Source of the DNA: Hsuehochloa calcarea
Taxonomy: Eukaryota > Streptophyta > Magnoliopsida > Poales > Poaceae
Reading direction: 5' to 3'
Assembly: GCA_036346395.1 (NCBI GenBank)
Contig: CM070615.1
Coordinates: 10,359,534-10,423,533, forward strand
DNA: 64,000 bases
Made by a program: the position numbers and the translations under genes. Below the pieces are notes generated by a model that had not been told where the DNA came from, did not search any database, and was given only the letters and a program-made list of their open reading frames with translations. Shown here in pieces: positions 59,501-64,000 of the stretch; the stretch's first letter is position 1, and every line of letters starts with the position of its first letter.

Positions 59501-62500
59501 TGTTATCACGCTGCACCGTTGGAGCCATCAAGCTAACACCTTGTTCTGGATAACAAATGATTGACTCCAGCTTATCAGATTCATCGAAAGGTTCAGATTT
59601 ATCATTGTCGCTCTCCGTTGCATAGCCATCATGTGTAAGCAACACCGTCTTCATGTTTGGACAATCCTTCTTCATATGACCTCGGCCCTTGCACTTGAAG
59701 CATTCAATGTTGCCAGTTCTAGCCGTAGAGAATGCACTAGAATCAGCATATGTGGCTTCTTTACCTGCAAAACTCATAGGCTTCGAAGCTTCCTTGAATG
59801 TACTCCGAACTGGTATAGTGGATGTAATCGATTTAGGAGTTGATCCCGCATCTCCATCATGCGAAGTTGTACGTCTCAAAGTGTTATGAGTGGTACGGCT
59901 CGCCTTGCTTGAGTGTCCTTCACCCATTGTTCAAGACGCTCGCTTGATGAAGTAATTCTTACACGGTGTTGTATTGCATTAAATCAACACGGTTCCGCAC
60001 ATCTTCATTCACCCCTCAAGAAGCGTGTCATGGTCGCCTCCGCCGACTCACGCACACTTGTACGGATCATGAGCACTTGCATCTCTTGATAGTACTCGCT
60101 CACCGTTTTAGCACCCTGAGTAAGTCGTCGTAGCTTTGTATGCAGTGTCCTTGTATAGTATGCCGGCACGAAGCGTTCCCGCGTAGCTTGTTTCATTACT
60201 TCCCAAGTGTTAGGACGTTCCCCTGCACGATTCAATTGATCCCACCAAATAATAGCATATTCGGTGAACTCAATCGAGGCAGCACGAACCTTCTTCCCTT
60301 CGGAGTAGTGTGGTTGTCAAAAATTTGATTGACACGCATCTCCCACTCCAAATAAGCATCTGGATCATATCTGCCTTTGAACTCCGGTATGGTGATTCTG
60401 ATTCTCCCGACACCGTCATCTTCACGTTCACCACCTCCATTATGACGTCTACCATGTCCAGCACCTTGATGATCAAAGTAATCACGCCGTGGACGTCGTT
60501 GATGTCTTCCACGATCATCAGAAATAGCCTCCTCCAAATCAGCAGCGTAGAAGTCATCTCCATCTCGGCGTGCAACACGTTGTGCACGTCCAGGTTGTGG
60601 TTGGGGCTGCACCGGTACATTAGCTCCTCGTGGCGGTGGTAGCCTCTCCTCCAAGCGAAGGATAGCAAGATTCAGACGGTCAAAACCTTCCATCATACGA
60701 CATTCATTCGCGTTGAGACGATCACTCAGTGTGTCATGCACTCCTTGCATTTGAGCTTCAAGTTGATGGCGTAAAACCTTCTCGCGACGAAGAAAATAGC
60801 CGGTAGTTGCATCAAATTGAGCACGTACGTCTGGTAATAGTGTATCACCGTACACAGGCTCCTCGTCCGATCCACCATTAGAACCACGCTGGCTAGTTCT
60901 TGACATGATGATCAACCTCAATGTACTAAGAAAAAAAAATCAACGTACTGTGATCAACCACGCTCTGATACCAAAATGATACGGATCAACGTGTGTTGAT
61001 GCGTAATATGGCCCAATCTTTCACGGTACTTGTATTTCAATTTTGATTGAAGCAAAACTCCCGCTTTCCTCTTTCTTGATTCGGCAAATTTGGAAGAACA
61101 AGTGCATCTCTAAAGCAAGTAATACTTAGTTGATGTTGAATCAATCCGAAGAGAGAAACAAAATCAAACCGGAAGAACAACACCAAACCGTGAGCAATTA
61201 AGGATGCTACGAATTGGTGAGATGATCCACAAGGAATCACGGGTCTTGGAAGAACAATCTCCCTCCAATATTCACGCAATCACAAAACCCTAAATGGGAA
61301 TTTCCGAAACGCATGTATTCATTTTGCGCCACATAAACCTGTGACTTTTCTGAATTTTCTTCAACTCCAACTTGCTTACAATGGGGCTTTACCCCCAAAT
61401 ACGTACATGCTATGAACAGTAATCCCGATCGGTACTGTAGCAATGAACAGTATTCGAGTCGACATCTTGTAGCAATAAACAAGATGTCGACTTTGCCATC
61501 GTAATAATGAACAAGATCAAAATTAATTCTATTGCAAACTCATTTAATTCGAAATTTAAACTACTCTAATTGCTGAAATAGATTAAACTATCCTATTACA
61601 TGTAATTTATAATTAACTTCTTTTAAAGAAAGATCCGAATTGGAATTGCTCCAATCCAAACCCATTTTGGAATAGAGTTTGAATTTGGTTCTTTTGTCTT
61701 TTCTTGGCCGAATCTCTTGTAAACTTTGCAACATGCAAAACCATTTGTTCTTGTGTCTTCCCATGTCCGCTAAAGCTCTCCGGTCGGCCTTCCTCCCTCT
61801 CCTTGCTCTTTGCCGAATCTAGTTCCTGTTTCTTTCTCCATTGATGTATAATAGGCTCAACTTGAGGCTTAATACACACTTGCAGCTTAGGGATATTGAC
61901 TGCCGTAGTAGATGCACCTAGGGCCTCACCACTGCCCATTTATGAATTATAAGACCACTATTGTTTTTGGAATAGATGATATCTTGGCTGTTACTCTGCA
62001 GTAAGTTGATCAAATGATTTTAACTCACCTGCTTTTGAACTTAAATGATTCTTTGTGACTTCCATAGTTTTTATGTTGAGGACATCTGCATCGGATAGGC
62101 CAACAAGATTGAAGCTACTTTTCAATTGTTCAGTGTTTGCATCAGTAAAAACGAGTCCATTGGGAAAGCACTTCATTCTTTCTCTAAAACCAGGGCCCTC
62201 TTTAGTCTGCATGAAAGAATGAGTTGTAGCAATGGTATCTTGATCATAGAAAAAATTCCCGGCCGGTAATCGCCGGTTACCGGTTACCGGCCGGGGTTCG
62301 TGATCCAAAATCCCGGCCGGTTTTTCCAAGTTTTGCAAGTTCAAATTTCGAATTTCGGTTGGTTTTTAAGCAAATTCAAACGAAATTCAAACAGGTTTTT
62401 CCCGGGAAAACCGGTAACCGTTCCCTCCCCCTACTGGGATTCGGTCCGGTACCGGTTATTTGATCCCTGATCTTGATGAGCAGCTCTATTTGTTCTGTAG

Positions 62501-63528
62501 TGTGACTTGTTGAACCCCAAAACGATCTTGGTGGTCACATACTTGTGTCACACGCATTGTGCCTGCATGTGATTAAGACATGAGCCCTGAAAGGCCTTCA
62601 TGTGCAATAGAATGTTTTTATTCTTTCAAAAAACAGCTTTTTGTTATTTGGACATGTCTTTAACATGTTTGAATTGTAGAATGACTTGATAGTTTCAATT
62701 TATTTGGCATAAGAAATAGATACAAATGAAACTCAAGCATTTAATTTGTATTTAAAGGGTATTCCCCTTCAATGTTCACAGTGAAAATAATCTGTGTTTT
62801 CTCTGTATCAGTCGGATGAGACGATTTCTAAGTTGGCTTTCATTGCTTGACCAATGGTCTAATCATCATTAATATCACTGGACAATGAGAACTGCATGCA
62901 TTTGATGCTTGAGTTGGTCTTCTATTATAATCTTTCAGCTAACGAAGATAACATATGATCATACTGTTAGATGTGTATATTGCTTAGGGTATTCTTTGTA
63001 TATTCACCTACACCTCTACATGTTATATTAGCCTTTGGCCCATTGGAATAGATTAATTCATTCCAACACATACTATTGAATCTGCCAGCAAAATAATCCT
63101 GTGTTCTTTCTGCATTTCTCAGGTAGTAGCAGTACGCATTCAAACTTGGTTTTCAGTGCTTATCCATTGTATAATATCAATATCATTCTACAATAATAAC
63201 AACGTGCAATTTATACTTGATTTGGCCTTTCATTTTCATTTGAAATAAATGAAATAGGAGTGAAGATTAACAAATGGTAAGTATAATGGTCTTTACATTT
63301 GCTCTTCCAATACAAATGGCAAACTTTAACCAACATGACACAATAATTTGGAAAACTTTTATCTATTTGTTGTCGTACAGTGTGTAGCGTGTACTGTGCT
63401 GCAGACATCCATGTGAGGATCACATTTTCTTTTCTCAGGAGCAACAAGGAGAAGTGGCAGTAACTACAAATTTGGGAGATTCAGCATGCAAGATTGAATT
63501 ATCATCTCTGGTTCCTCCTGATGGATTG
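41543..63528 (+). CDS. OEP37: Chloroplast outer-envelope pore protein 37 (OEP37), exons 1-2, continues beyond the window
   Basis: Exon 1 is 41543-41935 (131 codons, donor AAG-GTGCGG). Exon 2 is 63439-63528 (30 codons, acceptor TTTCTCAG, donor GTCAGT). Both junctions are phase 0. After a Pro/Gly-rich N-terminus, exon 1 has RVTSEFDSERRLFSHR and LDGLAKLRLRLHHGG, and ends SLRLRSAYNTK. Exon 2 continues EQQGEVAVTTNLGD and KIELSSLVPPDGL. This is the order found in OEP37, a beta-barrel cation channel of the plastid outer membrane with about 330 residues, so roughly half the protein is seen. The start is the ATG in GCATGGCGGC before the Ala/Pro stretch; an upstream open frame exists but does not look like the family. 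Intron 1 is 21.5 kb and filled with retrotransposons. Whether such an intron is still spliced correctly is inference. Confidence 0.88.
41936..43570 (+). other. Left part of OEP37 intron 1
   Basis: AT-rich intron sequence with poly-A tracts. I see no exon of either strand and no clear transposon end here. Confidence 0.5.
43571..43662. repeat. 48-bp tandem duplication in OEP37 intron 1
   Basis: GTTCTGTACATAGAGAAGTT and the following 24 bases occur at 43571 and again at 43619, separated only by the unit itself. Two copies, nearly identical, imply a recent slippage or duplication. Confidence 0.85.
44080..48214 (-). pseudogene. Copia gag-pol of the 4.85-kb element, broken
   Basis: In transcript order: gag start (MASTEALRHP) near 48214; integrase pieces between about 46650 and 45950; reverse transcriptase from 45549 (WRLAMSEEIAALERTSTWDL, GFQQEHGRDYDETFAPVAH, QLDVKNAFLNGELREEVYMH, then LLLYVDDMIILGDD); and RNase H to the stop at 44080 (LLSDSTSAISIARDPVKHE, LQLADFFTKAQTRAQHN). 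The frame breaks repeatedly, although the LTRs are almost identical. As in the larger Copia element, part of the damage may be consensus error. Confidence 0.85.
48689..48700 (-). other. Primer-binding site of the 4.85-kb Copia element
   Basis: On the minus strand this is TGGTATCAGAGC, complementary to initiator tRNA-Met, directly after the 5' LTR. It is the intact reference for the altered site at 25580. Confidence 0.9.
49252..50020 (-). repeat. LTR and gag 3' tail of array unit A
   Basis: It ends on the minus strand in GATCCGTATCA at 49252. At 49685-49795 it holds about 3.5 copies of a 32-bp motif built on TACTGTTCATTGCTACAGTA and GACTCGG. The same motif array is found in every unit (52615-52735, 55550-55655, 58485-58585, 61420-61520). 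The exact LTR start is not recognised. Confidence 0.55.
50021..52116 (-). pseudogene. Gag-protease of array unit A
   Basis: Start MSRTSQRGSNGGSDEEP at 52116, stop TAA at 50021. The N-terminal frame shifts near 51520 (after IFDNH), where the gag core frame (EYAIIWWDQLNR) takes over. A CX2CX4HX4C zinc knuckle (CFKCKGRGHMKKDC) lies at about 50868-50911. The aspartic protease region has the motif LIIDNGSSTNIIG near 50615, then VGTVKITHKV and HILLGRPWQFD. This is the only complete copy that keeps the Gly after DN. It belongs to a Ty3/Gypsy gag family with no pol behind it. Confidence 0.82.
52956..55042 (-). pseudogene. Gag-protease of array unit B
   Basis: Same organisation as unit A, with the shared frameshift near 54450. 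The protease motif is DNRSS, with Arg instead of Gly. A one-base loss near 53036 gives an early stop at 53031. The N-terminal third shows many CAG or CTG words of the sister units reading CG or otherwise altered (54530-54700, 54960-55005). Confidence 0.8.
55881..57976 (-). pseudogene. Gag-protease of array unit C
   Basis: Same organisation with the shared frameshift near 57380. The protease motif is DNRSS. Extra local changes near 56370 (where the VGTVKITHKV frame is lost) and near 57005 and 57240 break the frame. The stop TAA at 55881 is conserved. Confidence 0.8.
58815..60906 (-). pseudogene. Gag-protease of array unit D
   Basis: Same organisation with the shared frameshift near 60310. The protease motif is DNRSS. 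Local changes near 59905-59940 and 60010-60025 break the gag core. The stop TAA at 58815 is conserved. Confidence 0.8.
60977..61928 (-). mobile_element. Partial unit E at the right edge of the array
   Basis: It contains the LTR-like part and only the last 60 or so codons of gag (IPKLQVCIKPQVEPI). The usual gag stop TAA is CAA here (about 61748), so the frame runs on to 61613. Similarity to the other units ends at about 61928 without any LTR end, so this border is a truncation. Confidence 0.8.
62029..62206 (-). other. Isolated exon-like fragment, gene unknown
   Basis: On the minus strand the segment is bounded by CATGCAG and GCAG-GTGAGTT and is open throughout (TKEGPGFRERMKCFPNG, later LVGLSDADVLNIKTMEV). 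It looks like a real internal exon, but I cannot name the family. No neighbouring exon is visible on this strand: the array lies on one side and OEP37 exon 2, on the opposite strand, on the other. It may be a gene fragment carried in by a transposon, or a chance frame. Confidence 0.35.
62245..62469. mobile_element. Small hAT-type MITE (225 bp)
   Basis: A perfect 8-bp duplication ATCTTGAT flanks it (62237-62244 and 62470-62477). The right end, inverted, reads CAGGGATCAAATAACCGGTA. The left end, CATAGAAAAAATTCCCGGCC, matches it loosely. The interior is full of CCGG and ACCGGT palindromes. Confidence 0.75.
62470..63438 (+). other. Right part of OEP37 intron 1
   Basis: AT-rich intron DNA up to the polypyrimidine tract and TTTCTCAG acceptor of exon 2. 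62980-63070 has an LTR-like piece (TGTATATTGC, CCTTTGGCCCATTGGAATAG) resembling part of the 109-bp Copia LTR, probably a relict. Confidence 0.45.
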
Positions 63529-63760
63529 GTCAGTATTTTGAAATTCGAATAGTAAAATATTTATTGGCTTTTGAAAACAGAAAAAAAACTATATATTGTG
63601 CAATCCCATAAACTCCTCAAAAAACTATATATTGTGCAATCCCATAAACATATATGTTGTCATTCTTCTTTTGACAAATTCCTCAAAAAACTGTTGTATT
63701 TGCTGCTAACAACCCTATGAACAACACACTTTCTCTAAGCTGGAGTTCATGGGGGAAAAT

Positions 63761-64000
63761 TGTTATGAATTGTGTGTGTCTATTGAAGAGGCCCAAAGGG
63801 TAATATATATAGAGTACAAGAGGTATAGATAAGAATATGTTAGAGATAGATTCTATCTCTAATATATCTCTAACACTCCCCTCAAATGCAAGGCGTATGC
63901 AATAGCATTGCATTTGGAAAGGGTTGACATTAAAAAATAAAAAAAATCCAAAATCCGAGTCTTGATAATGTCGTCGTAGCATGCAGCTTTTGGAAAATAT
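63761..64000 (-). mobile_element. 3' end of another short-LTR Copia element in OEP37 intron 2, runs off the window
   Basis: The 115-bp LTR is 63761-63875; on the minus strand it starts TGTTAGAGATATATT and ends ATTCATAACA. Directly right of it lies CTCCCCTC, the purine tract of the minus strand, so internal sequence begins at 63876. Arrangement and LTR size are like the 43958-48809 element, but the sequence is different. The second LTR and target duplication should lie beyond 64000. Confidence 0.7.

Larger units (their letters stand above)
49252..61928 (-). mobile_element. Tandem array of LTR-gag-protease units (four complete, one partial)
   Basis: Head-to-tail units start (plus-strand coordinates) at 49252, 52187, 55113, 58047 and 60977, spacings 2935, 2926, 2934 and 2930. 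The last breaks off at about 61928. On the minus strand each unit reads: LTR-like part ending GTTGATCCGTATCA, then TGGTATCAGAGC primer-binding site, gag with zinc knuckle, protease, non-coding tail, next LTR. No reverse transcriptase, RNase H or integrase is present in any unit. It resembles the non-autonomous terminal-repeat-with-gag class (TR-GAG) and has been tandemised. The LTR left border was not fixed. It lies inside OEP37 intron 1, antisense to the gene. Confidence 0.85.

Noticed and set aside
49252..61928. CRISPR-like or satellite array
   Set aside because: The repeat unit is 2.93 kb with coding content, LTR parts and primer sites, so it is a retroelement array.
1..64000. A new multi-gene system of the bacterial type (defence, biosynthesis)
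   Set aside because: All host genes are intron-bearing plant genes of known families and the rest is transposon or non-coding DNA; there is no operon-like clustering.

Overview
The window looks like grass (Poaceae) nuclear DNA. Exons are short, introns follow the GT-AG rule, first exons are GC-rich and Ala/Pro/Gly-rich, and the introns are full of plant LTR retrotransposons, hAT elements and Tourist-type MITEs. I see no bacterial or viral features, no rRNA or tRNA gene and no CRISPR array. The species cannot be told from the sequence alone.

Three host genes can be assembled exon by exon with intact splice sites and frame. (1) 4410-1073, minus strand: an EDM2-like PHD-finger protein of 346 aa, much shorter than canonical EDM2. 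(2) 40530-20927, minus strand: a La-related protein 6 (LARP6) with PAM2 motif, La motif, RRM-like domain and conserved C-terminal motif, ten coding exons, 472 aa. (3) 41543 to beyond the right edge, plus strand: chloroplast outer-envelope pore protein OEP37, of which exon 1 (41543-41935) and exon 2 (63439-63528) are visible, separated by a 21.5-kb intron. LARP6 and OEP37 are divergent, with about 1 kb between their start codons.

Layout. 1-5.0 kb: EDM2-like gene and its flanks. 5-20.9 kb: intergenic transposon graveyard with a 2.3-kb solo Gypsy LTR carrying a Tourist MITE, a decayed Copia 5' half joined to a decayed Gypsy chromovirus pol, a long putative Gypsy LTR, an hAT element enclosing an LTR fragment, and diverged ~155-bp repeats. 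20.9-40.5 kb: LARP6; its intron 6 carries an 11.06-kb Copia element of SIRE/Maximus type (23639-34694, target duplication GTAAT) and its intron 2 carries an hAT element with a 108-bp duplication at one end. 41.5-64 kb: OEP37; its intron 1 holds a 4.85-kb Copia element (43958-48809, target duplication TGGAT) and a head-to-tail array of four complete 2.93-kb LTR-gag-protease units plus a partial fifth (49252-61928). Its intron 2 starts with another short-LTR Copia element running off the window.

The two signals most worth following are the LTR-gag tandem array, which has no reverse transcriptase or integrase, and a repeated copy-to-copy difference in which CAG or CTG in one transposon copy reads CG in the other, including inside a tRNA primer-binding site. 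The second looks most like a sequencing or consensus artefact at CHG-methylated cytosines, and it affects how the broken transposon reading frames should be read.
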